Notes: a model not told the origin generated them from the letters alone. A stretch of DNA of 64,000 nt from Pantoea sp. Ep11b (GCF_040783975.1 NZ_CP160631.1:2232001-2296000); one strand, 5' to 3'; numbered from the stretch's first letter, positions 18,935 to 28,706 are shown. Program-made: numbers and translations.

Positions 18935-21297
18935 GCGCGCAGCGGCTTAAGCAGGGCAACCAGCGCGTCACGCGCCGTGCGCGGCAGGTCGCCGCCGCCG
19001 GTGTAGCCGTTGTTCTCGATGATCACCTGATTCAGCCCGACCAGCCAGTCGTAAATGTAGTAGGCGGTGTGGTTGGCCGGGGCGGCTGAGAGGCGGGTCA
19101 GACGCTGACCGGCTCCGAAGCTGACGCTGGGCGCAGGCGGACGTGAGAAGATCACCTGACCACGATTCACCCGGCTGGCGGGCCGTTCAGTTTCAGGGCG
19201 CTGTAAAAAGCCGAGCCAGGCGACGAAATCCCCCAGCACCGTCATCGCCCGCGTCACCTGACGGTCGGCACGGGATTCATGACTGACGCTCTGCGTGTCA
19301 GGCTCATGCAGCGCCTGCTGCAGTTTTTGCGCGATATCGGTGCGGAATCCGGCCATGATCAGCTCCTCGACCAGCCACTCCATCGTCGCTTTATCCACAT
19401 TCAGCAACGCCAGCAGGCTGCGGTTCTCCGGCAGCTGACGCAGATGATCGAGCCACAGCAGCATCACCTGGCGCGGAAACTGCTGCGCGCCCGGCAGACT
19501 CTGACGCGGCTGAGCCGGCGCTTCGGCCGGGCTTTCGCTGAACAGGTCAAATTCAAATCCAATCCCGAACTGATTCTCCGGCGCCTGCAGATTGGCCGGT
19601 TTGCTGCCAGGCAGGGCCGACTGATTCAGCCACAGCTGGCGCAGTGCCTCGCGGGGCGGCTGCAGGCGTTCCAGCAGCTCACCGTGCAGGCCGGTGCGGT
19701 GCTGTAAACATTTCAGCAGCGTGTCGGCAATGTTCTGTTTGCGGGCCGCCTGTTCCGGTGTGGCCTCCGCTTCGGTCCAGGGCAGTAAGCGGCGCTCGAC
19801 CACGGTATGCTGGATCTGTGCCAGCTGTGCCAGCAGCATCTCACGGCGGGCTTCCGGCTGCATCTCATCCAGTAACCAGCTCGCCATGCGGTCAACACCC
19901 GCGCGATCCAGCGCCAGCATCGATCCCCAGTGCTGACCGGGCTGTCCCATCTGACGCTGCACGGCTTCATCCACGTTAACCTGCTGATGACGGGCATCGA
20001 AAGGGGTGATGGCCCAGATCAGGCGCGGTTTCCCGGCGGACTCCTGCGCGGGCTGCTGACGCTGCCATTCACGCAGCGACTCGCTCACCAGGCTGGCATC
20101 CTGACGCTGGCTGGCCGCGGTGCAGACCAGCAGCAGATCGATCGCCTGACGGGTGGCGTAGAAGCCGGGCAGCAGCGCGCGTTTCTGCTCCAGCAGCTGC
20201 GCCCGCAGCGGATCCTGCTGACGCAGGCGCTGCCGGTCGTCCAGCACGGTCGCGTCCGCGGGCTGGCCGGGCGCGGGCAGATCCAGCATGTCGGCATCAT
20301 CGTAGAGCGCGGTGCGCGGCGTGGAGCAGAGCGGTGCCAGCACTTCCAGCGTCAGCAGAGCCAGCAGGCCCAGCGGCACATTCTGCGCCTTGCCGATGCG
20401 GTTGCCGTTCAGCGGGCAGACTTCCACCAGCTGCTGCGGATCCTGCTCACTGGCAGGCACGATCAGCTGCTCAGCCGGCAGCAGTGAGGCATCGGTGAGC
20501 AGGCTGAGAGGCGCGAGCAGACGGCTGCTGTTGCGCAGCTGATGACGCAGATGCAGCAGGCTGCGCAGCATCTCGCTCAGGGCCGGTTGTGCAGGCCAGA
20601 GCAGCGAAAAGAGCTGGACGCGATCGTCCACGCTCAGCCAGGGCGCCAGTTCAACCGCCTGCGGCCAGAAGTGGCGGTCAAGGCGGGCATCGTAGTGCGG
20701 ACGGCGACGGCACCATGACCAGAGCGTCACCAGCGCATCGCCCTCCAGACCCGCCAGCGGCGTCGCCAGACGATGGCGCTGCAGGCGCTGCAGCGTGCTG
20801 TCAATCTGCGCGGTGTCGGGCGCGTTCTCACCGGCACAGGCGACCATCAGCCGAACGATCTCCGCCTCATTCAGCAGCGCCAGTTCAACCGGCCACTCGC
20901 CGGATAGCGGCTCGCGCTGATGGCTGAAGCGGGTCGCGGTCGCAAAATCCAGGTTGCCGGGATTGATATGCTGAAACCAGCTCAGCTGCTTGTCGCCCAT
21001 ACGGGTCATCAGCTGGCCCTGAGCATCAGCCACCATCTCATTCAGCAGCCAGGCTTTCCCGGACTGCGACTGACCAAACAGCGCCAGCGTTACCGGACGG
21101 GCCACCTGCTGCGCCAGCGCCTGGGTCTGCACACGCGCCTGACGCAGTTGCAGCGTCAGGGTTTCCGCTTCCAGCGCCAGACGCGGCGACTGCTCACGGC
21201 TCTCTTCAATCCAGGTCAGGCTCTGATTCAGGGCATCCTGCAGCAGGTTAAGGCGTTTTGCCAGCGTCTGCGGCTGGCGGGGTTTCAGGGCTTTCAT
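18931..21297 (-). CDS. srfC: SrfC-like P-loop protein
   Basis: 788 residues. A predicted N-terminal helical region is followed by a Walker A motif, LALFGQSQSGKAWLL (P-loop at about 75-81), then long helical stretches rich in Leu, Gln and Arg. It matches the 'putative virulence effector SrfC' family from Salmonella srfABC (Virul_fac). The nucleotide-binding fold with long helices suggests a GTPase/ATPase-like mechanoenzyme; this is inference. Its ATG overlaps the srfB stop by 4 bp, so translation is coupled. Confidence 0.8.
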   Translation of the reverse strand: MKALKPRQPQTLAKRLNLLQDALNQSLTWIEESREQSPRLALEAETLTLQLRQARVQTQALAQQVARPVTLALFGQSQSGKAWLLNEMVADAQGQLMTRMGDKQLSWFQHINPGNLDFATATRFSHQREPLSGEWPVELALLNEAEIVRLMVACAGENAPDTAQIDSTLQRLQRHRLATPLAGLEGDALVTLWSWCRRRPHYDARLDRHFWPQAVELAPWLSVDDRVQLFSLLWPAQPALSEMLRSLLHLRHQLRNSSRLLAPLSLLTDASLLPAEQLIVPASEQDPQQLVEVCPLNGNRIGKAQNVPLGLLALLTLEVLAPLCSTPRTALYDDADMLDLPAPGQPADATVLDDRQRLRQQDPLRAQLLEQKRALLPGFYATRQAIDLLLVCTAASQRQDASLVSESLREWQRQQPAQESAGKPRLIWAITPFDARHQQVNVDEAVQRQMGQPGQHWGSMLALDRAGVDRMASWLLDEMQPEARREMLLAQLAQIQHTVVERRLLPWTEAEATPEQAARKQNIADTLLKCLQHRTGLHGELLERLQPPREALRQLWLNQSALPGSKPANLQAPENQFGIGFEFDLFSESPAEAPAQPRQSLPGAQQFPRQVMLLWLDHLRQLPENRSLLALLNVDKATMEWLVEELIMAGFRTDIAQKLQQALHEPDTQSVSHESRADRQVTRAMTVLGDFVAWLGFLQRPETERPASRVNRGQVIFSRPPAPSVSFGAGQRLTRLSAAPANHTAYYIYDWLVGLNQVIIENNGYTGGGDLPRTARDALVALLKPLRA

Positions 21298-24257
21298 CGT
21301 TTACATACGCTCCCGCTGTCAATCCAGTATTGCGCATTGGCATTGCCGGTGGCCGACAGGGTATTCAGCTTCAGACTTAACTGCTCCAGCGGCACGCGGG
21401 TGCCATCGTCCAGACGCGCATCGCTCAGCACCAGGTTTTCCGGGCCGGTCGCGCCAGGGCCAGCTTTCACCGCCAGACGGATACGCAGCACGCTCTCCCC
21501 GGCCACTTTACGCGCCAGGGCGGCGTCGTTCAGCGTCAGGCTGTAGAGCGGCGAAGCGGGCCAGCGGTCGTTATCGAGCTGGCGGAAGCCCAGGCAGACG
21601 TTGCCGCGGATACGGAAACTGCTTTTTTTATCCAGCGCATAGCCCGGATCGTCGAGGTCAATTTCGCTGTAGCAGAGATTCTCATCGCTCAGCGCCTGGT
21701 TTTCGTCGAGCATGCCCAGGTAGCGGATCGTCGAATAGGGCTCAAAGTCGCCCGCGCGGAACCAGAAGCTGCTGAGGCGCAGATCCAGCGCCAGCAGGCA
21801 GAGCATCGCGCCCACCGCTGCGGTCGATTTCGGGTTATCGATGCGGCCATGTTTGTTAAACGGATACCAGTCGCTGGTGTGATAGCCCTCCAGCGACAGA
21901 ATACGGCTGCCAGGCAGCGGCTGCAGATGACGCACCAGCGCCTGAATGCCGGGGAAGCGCGACGGCCGCCCGGTCAGCAGCAGCACGTCACACTGATAGA
22001 GTGAAACCACTTCACACATTGAGCGCAGGGCCGGAATGATCGCCATGCGGTGCTGCATAAATTCGCCGTGCAGCTGCGACAGGCTGACTACCAGCGGCAC
22101 CTGCAGCAGGTCGAAGCGGCTGTGACCGCCCAGCTCGCGCTGGATCTCGCCGTTGACAAAGGCGAGGACCGCGTCGCCCGGCGCCTGTCCGACCAGCTCG
22201 CCAAACAGCGCGTTGATTTCGGCGTGGCTCTCCAGCGGGTCCCAGTTCTCGTAGCGCTCCAGCACAGCCTGCGCCAGCGGAATAAAGAGCTGTAACGTCA
22301 CCTGCTGGCGCAGCGTAGCCTGACCATCCATACGGCTGTCGTGACCAAAAAGTTTGTTCATCAGCGGATCGGTCAGGGTCAGGCCCGCTTTCTGCAGATG
22401 CTGCTGCAGCGCCGGGAGGATCCACAGCTGAATCACATCCAGCAGGATATCGTCGCCCGCTACCTTAAATCCTTCACGGAACAGCAGTCGCGGCGTGATT
22501 TTTACGTTGTTGCCCTGACCATCATCCAGACGATACTGGGTAATTGCCAGATCGGTGGTGCCGCCGCCGATATCGATCGAAGCGATGCGCAGGCTTTTGC
22601 CTGGCAGTTCGTCCGCCTCGCGCGGGCGATCCGGGCGTGCCATGCTGCTGAAAAAGTCTTCGGCGCGACCGGCAAAATTGACCTGGGTTTCGTTAAACAG
22701 CCAGACCATCTGGCCGCAGGTTGCCTCATCCCACTCCATCTGTACATCCGGCAGCGGTTTCGGGCTCTGACGCGGCAGTGCCGGGGCCAGCTCGTCCTCT
22801 TCGGTCAGCCAGCCTTCGGCTTTCCAGACCAGCGCCAGCGCCTCCTGCATTCTGCGGCGGAAGATTTCGCGCTCCGGTTTCGGCATCGCCGAAGGCAGCG
22901 TCAGGATGACATGGCGCAGCTGACGCGGCGCGTGGCTCTGCGGCATCCGCTGACGCTGAGCAGCACTGTTCATCTGCATCAGCGCCTGCGCCAGCAGTTC
23001 GCACAGCATAAAAGTCATCAGTGAGCTGCGGCTGTAGTGGGGTGAAAAGACCGGCAGGCGCTCGTCCGGCGACAGCGTCGAAAGCGGCTGGCCTTCGTCG
23101 TTGAGCAGAGTAGTAAAAGGTGCGGCATAGGCCAGCGGCTCACTCTGTTCGCCCGGCGTATTAAAGCGCCAGCCTGGCTGATAGCGCGCCTCATCCCAGA
23201 GATAGCGGCGCGGGCTGGAGAGGCCGGTGCTGCCTTCCAGGCCCACGCGCTGCAGCGCCAGACGGCTTGCTTCACGTCCGACGCGGGTCAGAGAGGGCCA
23301 CATAAAGGCCTGCTCGCGCCCGCTCTCCAGCGAGAAGTTCGCCTTGCCAAAGCGGGCTTCAGCAAACTCCAGACGGCTGTCGAACAGCTCGTTGTAAACC
23401 TGATGCGGCTGGGAGAGATCGCGCAGTTGCAGTTCATAGGTCTGCTTCAGCCCGTTGCTCTCTTCGGGATGATCTTCTACCAGGATGCCGCAGGTATGGG
23501 AGTTACCGACATCAAGAATGATGTCGACGTTGACGGCCGGGGTCTGAAGCGTGGCGGCCTGAATGTAGATTTCGCTGAGGTCGAGCTGCTCGCCCAGCAA
23601 CTCCAGCAGGTTCAGATAGTGTGCCTGATATTCAAACTCGCGAAGCGCCTGATTGATTGCCTGTTCACGGCGGTCGGAGACGCGATCGGTAAAGGTTTCC
23701 CGCAGCCAGCCGTCAACCCAGGTGAGATCGAGAAAGTCACCCAGTTCGTAGTTGTGCCAGGCGAGCGCAAAGGTCACGCCATTCTGCGCGTCGGCGGAAG
23801 TCAGACCGAGCTGTTCACCGCCATCCTGCTCCGCGACACAGCGGGTGTCGAACGCCAGGCTGACGCGATGGGTGTTGCCTGCCGCATCAGGCGTGGGCAG
23901 GGCGACCAGACGCATCCGCGCCCAGTTTTCAGGGCCGCCGATGAAACGGCGTCCGCTGGCACAGCGCAGCATGGGCAGCGGCAGCCAGCAGGCGGACAGG
24001 AGAGTGAGCGAGTCGGCCAGCGCGATATCGGACTCCGGGCGCACCACTTCTGCTGCACCACCATCCTCCGGGTAAAGCAGGAACTTACCGCTGTTGCCGT
24101 CAACATGCAGGCGCAGCAGCGGGCCATTGGCTGTCTGGCGCACAAACTGACGGCGCGCCGGGGTGGCGGAGAGTTGCAGGCCGAAATCCAGAAACTGTAC
24201 GCCGCTGTTTTCAATCAGCGTAATTTTTTGTTTGTCATCGATCAGGGGAGCCAGCAT
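21294..24257 (-). CDS. srfB: SrfB-like actin/Hsp70-fold ATPase
   Basis: 987 residues, the SrfB family length. Two phosphate-binding loops of the actin/Hsp70 superfamily are visible: DVGNSHTCGILVED near residue 250 and IASIDIGGGTTDLAI near 565. The intervening region includes SSPRRYLWDE and RHVILTLPSAMPKPERE. Salmonella srfB is a member of the SsrB-activated srf genes, but its biochemistry is poorly defined. It is the middle gene of srfABC: 2 bp after srfA and overlapping srfC by 4 bp. Confidence 0.82.
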   Translation of the reverse strand: MLAPLIDDKQKITLIENSGVQFLDFGLQLSATPARRQFVRQTANGPLLRLHVDGNSGKFLLYPEDGGAAEVVRPESDIALADSLTLLSACWLPLPMLRCASGRRFIGGPENWARMRLVALPTPDAAGNTHRVSLAFDTRCVAEQDGGEQLGLTSADAQNGVTFALAWHNYELGDFLDLTWVDGWLRETFTDRVSDRREQAINQALREFEYQAHYLNLLELLGEQLDLSEIYIQAATLQTPAVNVDIILDVGNSHTCGILVEDHPEESNGLKQTYELQLRDLSQPHQVYNELFDSRLEFAEARFGKANFSLESGREQAFMWPSLTRVGREASRLALQRVGLEGSTGLSSPRRYLWDEARYQPGWRFNTPGEQSEPLAYAAPFTTLLNDEGQPLSTLSPDERLPVFSPHYSRSSLMTFMLCELLAQALMQMNSAAQRQRMPQSHAPRQLRHVILTLPSAMPKPEREIFRRRMQEALALVWKAEGWLTEEDELAPALPRQSPKPLPDVQMEWDEATCGQMVWLFNETQVNFAGRAEDFFSSMARPDRPREADELPGKSLRIASIDIGGGTTDLAITQYRLDDGQGNNVKITPRLLFREGFKVAGDDILLDVIQLWILPALQQHLQKAGLTLTDPLMNKLFGHDSRMDGQATLRQQVTLQLFIPLAQAVLERYENWDPLESHAEINALFGELVGQAPGDAVLAFVNGEIQRELGGHSRFDLLQVPLVVSLSQLHGEFMQHRMAIIPALRSMCEVVSLYQCDVLLLTGRPSRFPGIQALVRHLQPLPGSRILSLEGYHTSDWYPFNKHGRIDNPKSTAAVGAMLCLLALDLRLSSFWFRAGDFEPYSTIRYLGMLDENQALSDENLCYSEIDLDDPGYALDKKSSFRIRGNVCLGFRQLDNDRWPASPLYSLTLNDAALARKVAGESVLRIRLAVKAGPGATGPENLVLSDARLDDGTRVPLEQLSLKLNTLSATGNANAQYWIDSGSVCKR

Positions 24258-24259
24258 CG

Positions 24260-25627
24260 TTATTTACTCTCACGCTTAATCGTCATCGGGAAGATCCGGT
24301 CTTCTGCATACTGCGCTTCACACACTGCGGCACCGATACTTGCGTGGCAGACCAGCAGCGGCATACGGTAGCGCGAACTGTTCTGGCACTTCGCCGTGTA
24401 GCGGCTTTCGATCACCAGATTGCCGGCGCTGGTCATGGCCGCGCTGACATCCGCTTTGCAGCTGGTGTTGCCCTGGGTGACCTGCACGCTGCCTTTGCCA
24501 TTTTTAAACTGGAAACGCATCACTGGCGGTTTACCGGTTGGCGTCGGCATCTGGTCGATCGTGACGCGCCAGCGTCCATCAATGACCTGCACCTGACCTT
24601 CGCGCACCGCATCCGGTGTGACGACCAGATCATCAGGCCGGGCCGGAACCGCAGGCGTGACCACACTGGCAAGGGTAGCAGATGAGGCGGCCGGTGCGGC
24701 TTCAGCCGCTGTGACGCTGGCCGGTTTCTGCGGCAGCGTTTCGGGAAGTTTTTCCGCAGCGGCCATCACGGCAGGCGGGGCGACAGCGGGCGTGGAGGCG
24801 ACCGGTGCTGGCGCAGAAGCCGGTGCTGACGCAGAAGCCGGAGTCGCCGTGGGTTTCGCACTGACTGTCGCACTGTCAGCCGGCGTTTCGGACGCGGGAC
24901 GATGCAGCAGCACCGCTACCGTGACGGCGGCCGCAATCGCCACCGGTGGCAGCAGATACCAGATACGGAAACGGCGGCGGGCCGGAGCGGGTACGTTCTG
25001 CACCGGTTCAGGGGTCAGCACCACCGGCTGCGGTTCCGCCACTTCTTCAGGTGCCGGTTCCGCTATCAGGACGGGTTCAGCGACCACGGGCGCGGCAGGC
25101 TGCTCAGGCAGCGGCTCAACCAGCGCGACCGGCAGATTCTCCTCCAGCGTGTCGCGCAGGCAGGCCAGCGCATCATCGCGGCTGCGTGCCTGGGCATCGA
25201 CAAAGCCCCAGAAGGTGATAACCGGTTTGCCATCCACCAGATAGACATATTGCTGATCGGGAAACTGCAGGGTTTTGCTCAGCAGCGCACCAAACAGCCG
25301 CATGGAGGGGTTCTCCGCCGCGCGCGCGCGCGTGCTGAGATCCTGCATATCCTGCTGGCAGGCGGTGAGCTGTTGCAGGGCCGCCCGACGTTCATGATCG
25401 CTCGCGCCCAGCCAGGATTTCACCCGGCCGCTGAAAGGGGCGTACCAGTCGAGGCGGTCGCCCCGTTCATTGGCCTGCGGGATCGCCAGGCAATCTGCCA
25501 GTGCGCTCTGACGGCGCAGACGCAGCGTTTCACGAATTTGCAGTGCTGAGGCGTAGACCGGCTGGCCGTTTTCACCTAGCGCCAGAACAGCATCCAGTTT
25601 ACCGCTGCGCAGAAAAGTTTTTGCCAC
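24260..25627 (-). CDS. srfA: SrfA-like membrane protein
   Basis: 455 residues. The N-terminal cytoplasmic domain (1-165) is followed by a Pro/Glu-rich linker, one transmembrane helix (WYLLPPVAIAAAVTVAVLL, about 223-241), an Ala/Pro/Ser-rich spacer, and a C-terminal domain (about 340-455) with four Cys (SCKADV, KCQNS, LVCHA, AVCEAQ) that could form disulfides in the periplasm. It is the first gene of the srfABC operon and probably the envelope anchor of the system. Confidence 0.78.
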   Translation of the reverse strand: MAKTFLRSGKLDAVLALGENGQPVYASALQIRETLRLRRQSALADCLAIPQANERGDRLDWYAPFSGRVKSWLGASDHERRAALQQLTACQQDMQDLSTRARAAENPSMRLFGALLSKTLQFPDQQYVYLVDGKPVITFWGFVDAQARSRDDALACLRDTLEENLPVALVEPLPEQPAAPVVAEPVLIAEPAPEEVAEPQPVVLTPEPVQNVPAPARRRFRIWYLLPPVAIAAAVTVAVLLHRPASETPADSATVSAKPTATPASASAPASAPAPVASTPAVAPPAVMAAAEKLPETLPQKPASVTAAEAAPAASSATLASVVTPAVPARPDDLVVTPDAVREGQVQVIDGRWRVTIDQMPTPTGKPPVMRFQFKNGKGSVQVTQGNTSCKADVSAAMTSAGNLVIESRYTAKCQNSSRYRMPLLVCHASIGAAVCEAQYAEDRIFPMTIKRESK

Positions 25628-25798
25628 CTGTTGGGCCCTTATCGGTCGTTGTCTGAGGCAGAAAATCGCGTGTTATCGACGATTAAATTGATTTTACGCC
25701 GGGCAATGACAAATCAAACGGCAGAAAAGGGGCTAAATCCACTGTTTTTTTCACGGGCTGGCGTAAAAATAATCGAAATTTCAGTCACAATGCGATCT

Positions 25799-26968
25799 TC
25801 AGCCCGTTTTGCGCACCAGCAGCAGGTGAGCGAGAGCGCCTCCCGTCAGCCCCCAGAAAGCGGGTCCGATGCCCAGCAGCGACACGCCCGACGCGGTGAT
25901 CAGAAAGGTGATCAGCGCGCTGTCGCGCTCGGCTGGCTGTTCCAGCGCCCGCTGCAGGCTGCCGCCCAGGGTAGCCAGCAGAGCCAGACCGGCGAGTGCC
26001 TCGATCAGCACCGCAGGCAGGGCGCTGAACAGCACGGCGATCAGCGCGCCTGACGCCCCGGCCAGCAGATAAAATGCTCCGGCCAGTGCTGCCGCCCGCC
26101 AGCGTTTCTGTGGGTCGGGGTCCACTTCCTCGCTCATGCAGATGGCGGCGGTGATCGCAGCGACACAGACTGAAAACCCGCCAAACGGCGACAGCAGCAG
26201 CGCAGTGAGCCCGGTCCGGGTCATCAGGGCAGAGACAGGCGGACGATAGCCGTGCGCCTGCAGGGTCGCAATGCCGGGGGCATTCTGCGACGCCATCGTC
26301 ACCAGAAAATAGGGCAGAGCCGTGCCCAGCAGCAGGGGGAGCGTAAAGTGCGGCATGATCGGCTCCGGCAGCGCCAGCCTGACCGCGTGCGGCGGAAAGT
26401 GGATGGCCTGTTGCGCCAGGGCGACCACAATGCCTGCCAGCAGCGTCACCAGGATGGCGTAGCGGGCCAGCCAGCGGCGGGCCAGCAGCCAGGCCAGGCA
26501 CATGCTGCCGCATAAGAGGAAGTTGCTCTGTAGGTCGGCAAAGGTCTGCAGCCCGAAGCGCAGCAGGATACCTGCCAGCATCGCCGCCGCCAGCGAGGCG
26601 GGGATATGGTTCATCAGACGGGCGAAGAGGCCGGTTACGCCGCAGAAGACGATTAGCAGGTTGGCGAAGACAAAGACCCCGACCGCCTCATTCAGCGTAA
26701 CGCCGTGAAAACTGGTCGCCAGCAGTGCGGCTCCGGGCGTTGACCAGGCGGCGAGCACCGGCATGCGGTAGCGCAGCGACAGACCCAGAGAGACGATCCC
26801 CTGCGCGAGTCCGAGCACTGACAGCCAGCCGCCGATCTGCGCGGCTGTAGCCCCTGCCGCCTGAAACATCTGGTAGATAATTGCGCCGCTACTGCTGTAG
26901 CCGACCAGCACCGCAACAAAGCCGGAAACCAGCATCGGCAGGGTAAAAGGGGCCTGATCCGTTCTCAT
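25799..26968 (-). CDS. ydcO: BenE/YdcO family benzoate-type transporter
   Basis: 389 residues from ATG 26968 (GAGAGGGC upstream); an open frame from 27031 is rejected. It has about 12 hydrophobic segments in the NAT/BenE fold, with MASQNAPGIATLQAHGYRPP, the conserved NAT-like segment, and SPFGGFSVCVAAITAAICMS. BenE proteins symport benzoate with protons; the YdcO substrate in E. coli is not firmly known. It is divergent from sutR, as ydcO and ydcN are in E. coli. Confidence 0.87.
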   Translation of the reverse strand: MRTDQAPFTLPMLVSGFVAVLVGYSSSGAIIYQMFQAAGATAAQIGGWLSVLGLAQGIVSLGLSLRYRMPVLAAWSTPGAALLATSFHGVTLNEAVGVFVFANLLIVFCGVTGLFARLMNHIPASLAAAMLAGILLRFGLQTFADLQSNFLLCGSMCLAWLLARRWLARYAILVTLLAGIVVALAQQAIHFPPHAVRLALPEPIMPHFTLPLLLGTALPYFLVTMASQNAPGIATLQAHGYRPPVSALMTRTGLTALLLSPFGGFSVCVAAITAAICMSEEVDPDPQKRWRAAALAGAFYLLAGASGALIAVLFSALPAVLIEALAGLALLATLGGSLQRALEQPAERDSALITFLITASGVSLLGIGPAFWGLTGGALAHLLLVRKTG

Positions 26969-26991
26969 ACATGCCCTCTCAGCAGGTTGTA

Positions 26992-27032
26992 CGCTATAAC
27001 GCACATGATGGCATGGTGCGCTATAACGCACA
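26992..27032. promoter_or_regulatory. Two copies of a 14-bp element between ydcO and sutR
   Basis: CGCTATAACGCACA occurs at 26992-27005 and again at 27019-27032, with a period of 27 bp. Each copy sits in an imperfect palindrome of form TGCG-N6-CGCA. Lying between divergent genes, this is probably the SutR operator controlling both. Confidence 0.6.
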
Positions 27033-27083
27033 AGTGTTACACTGCCAGCCTCTCTTTTACAACGCTGGCAAACAGGAGTCAGA

Positions 27084-27641
27084 ATGGCGGATTTTCAGCA
27101 ACACCTGAGCGAGGCGCTCAGGCAGTTGCGTCAGGCCAACGGCTGGAGTCTGACGCTCACGGCAGAGCGGACCGGCGTCAGTAAGGCGATGCTGGGGCAG
27201 ATTGAGCGCGGTGAGTCGAGTCCTACCATTGCCACGCTCTGGAAGATCGCCACCGGATTTAACGTTCCTTTTTCGTTTTTTATCGACTCCCGGGTGACGG
27301 CCTCTGGCACTGCGCCAGGGTTCAGTCAGCCTGACGCCGGGATGGCTGTGCGGCCCTTGCTGCCCTACGATCCACAGCTCCGGTTTGAACTGCTGGCGGT
27401 GGAGTTGGCTGCGGGTGCGCAGAGCCACTCGTCGCCCCATGAAGCGGGCTGCGTGGAGCAGGTGGTGGTCATTGAGGGCGAACTGCTGCTGGCGGTTGGG
27501 GAGGTCTGGCGACGTCTGCTCGCAGGTGAAGCGTTCCGCTTCGGAGCCGATGTGCCGCACAGCTACCGCAATCCGCTCAGTACGCCGCTGCGCTTTCACA
27601 GCCTGATTCACTATCCCTACCGCCCCGACGTTACAAATTGA
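27084..27641 (+). CDS. sutR: XRE/cupin regulator SutR (YdcN)
   Basis: 185 residues. The N-terminal HTH_XRE domain (about 8-65) has TGVSKAMLGQIERGESSPT and TLWKIATGFNVPFS, nearly identical to E. coli SutR. The C-terminal RmlC-like cupin (about 100-180) has SPHEAGC, VVVIEGELLLAVG and FGADVPHSYRNP and is the likely ligand-sensing part. E. coli SutR affects sulfur-utilisation genes and adjoins ydcO. CAGGAGTCAGA is the ribosome-binding site. Confidence 0.87.
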   Translation: MADFQQHLSEALRQLRQANGWSLTLTAERTGVSKAMLGQIERGESSPTIATLWKIATGFNVPFSFFIDSRVTASGTAPGFSQPDAGMAVRPLLPYDPQLRFELLAVELAAGAQSHSSPHEAGCVEQVVVIEGELLLAVGEVWRRLLAGEAFRFGADVPHSYRNPLSTPLRFHSLIHYPYRPDVTN

Positions 27642-27707
27642 TACGGGCGCAAACTACACAGTTTACCTTCGTATCTCTATACTTTTGCTGATTAACAGAG
27701 AGGGACA

Positions 27708-28133
27708 ATGAGCGATCTGACGGATTCTGCTGCCACGCTGCGTATGCTGACAGGTAAGCTGGCGCGCCGCCTGCGCGAGTCGGCACCGCCCGGTGAGCTG
27801 ACCTGGTCACAGGTGGCGGTGCTGGGCCATCTGGTGCGCGACGGAGCCATGACAGTGACGCAACTGGCGGCGGCTGAGGGCGTGCGGACCCAGTCAATGG
27901 GCGCGACCGTAGCCGGTTTACTGGCGGCGGGCCTGGTGACAGGCGAGCCCGATCCCCATGATGGCCGCAAGACCTGTTATTTTCCTACGCCTGCAAGCCT
28001 TGCGGTCATTACGTCGAGCCGGGCGATGCGTGAAGACTGGCTGGTGCGGAGGCTGGAGGCCCGGCTGAGTCCGCCAGAACAGCAGCAACTGATCGACATT
28101 CTCCCTCTGCTGCAACGACTCGCTGACGATTAA
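27708..28133 (+). CDS. MarR-family transcriptional regulator
   Basis: 141 residues with a MarR winged helix: LTWSQVAVLGHLVRDGAMTVTQLAAAEGV forms helices 2-4 and PDPHDGRKTCYFP is the wing with the usual D-x-R. It starts behind AGAGGGACA. It lies 15 bp upstream of the isochorismatase-family gene and probably controls that two-gene operon in response to a phenolic or similar ligand; the ligand is unknown. Confidence 0.85.
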   Translation: MSDLTDSAATLRMLTGKLARRLRESAPPGELTWSQVAVLGHLVRDGAMTVTQLAAAEGVRTQSMGATVAGLLAAGLVTGEPDPHDGRKTCYFPTPASLAVITSSRAMREDWLVRRLEARLSPPEQQQLIDILPLLQRLADD

Positions 28134-28148
28134 CCCTGAGGATCCAAG

Positions 28149-28706
28149 ATGGCTGTAACCACACTTGATGCAAAAACTGCACTGATTGTTATCGACCTGC
28201 AACATGGCATCGTGGCGCTGCCGCTGGTGCATGCACCCGAGCCGGTAATCGAACGTTGTGCCGCACTGGCAGAGGCCTTCCGCGCGCATCAGTTGCCGGT
28301 GGTGCTTGTGAACGTGGCCGGTGCGGCACCAGGTCGCACTGAGCAGGGAGGCCACAGCGGCGAACTGCCAGCCGACTGGGCTACACTGGTTCCGGCAATG
28401 ACGCCTCAGCAGGCCGATCTGACCGTGACGAAGAGAACCTGGGGTGCGTTTCACGGCACGTCGTTGCATGATGAGCTGCAGGCGCGGGGCGTCACGCAGG
28501 TAGTGATTTGCGGAATTGCGACCAGCATAGGCGTAGAGTCTACTGCCCGTCAGGCCTATGAATTAGGTTACAACGTCACGCTTGCCACCGATGCGATGAC
28601 CGATCTCAACGCCGATACCCACCACAACAGCATCAGCCTGATCTTCCCGCGCCTGGGTGAAACCGGCAGCAGTGAAGAGATTGTGGCGCGCCTGCAAACG
28701 GCTTAA
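28149..28706 (+). CDS. Isochorismatase-family hydrolase lacking the catalytic Cys
   Basis: 185 residues of the cysteine-hydrolase/isochorismatase fold: Asp in ALIVIDLQHGI, Lys in TVTKRTWGAF, and GIATSIGVESTARQAYELG, where the cis-peptide and catalytic loop should read T-x-x-C-V. The Cys is Gly here, as in true isochorismatases such as EntB rather than nicotinamidases. It therefore more likely cleaves a vinyl ether or acts on a related small substrate. It is the second gene of a marR operon. Confidence 0.83.
   Translation: MAVTTLDAKTALIVIDLQHGIVALPLVHAPEPVIERCAALAEAFRAHQLPVVLVNVAGAAPGRTEQGGHSGELPADWATLVPAMTPQQADLTVTKRTWGAFHGTSLHDELQARGVTQVVICGIATSIGVESTARQAYELGYNVTLATDAMTDLNADTHHNSISLIFPRLGETGSSEEIVARLQTA

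Noticed and set aside
25785..26513. 242-codon minus-strand frame overlapping ydcO
   Set aside because: Same strand, wrong phase; ydcO has the transporter sequence.
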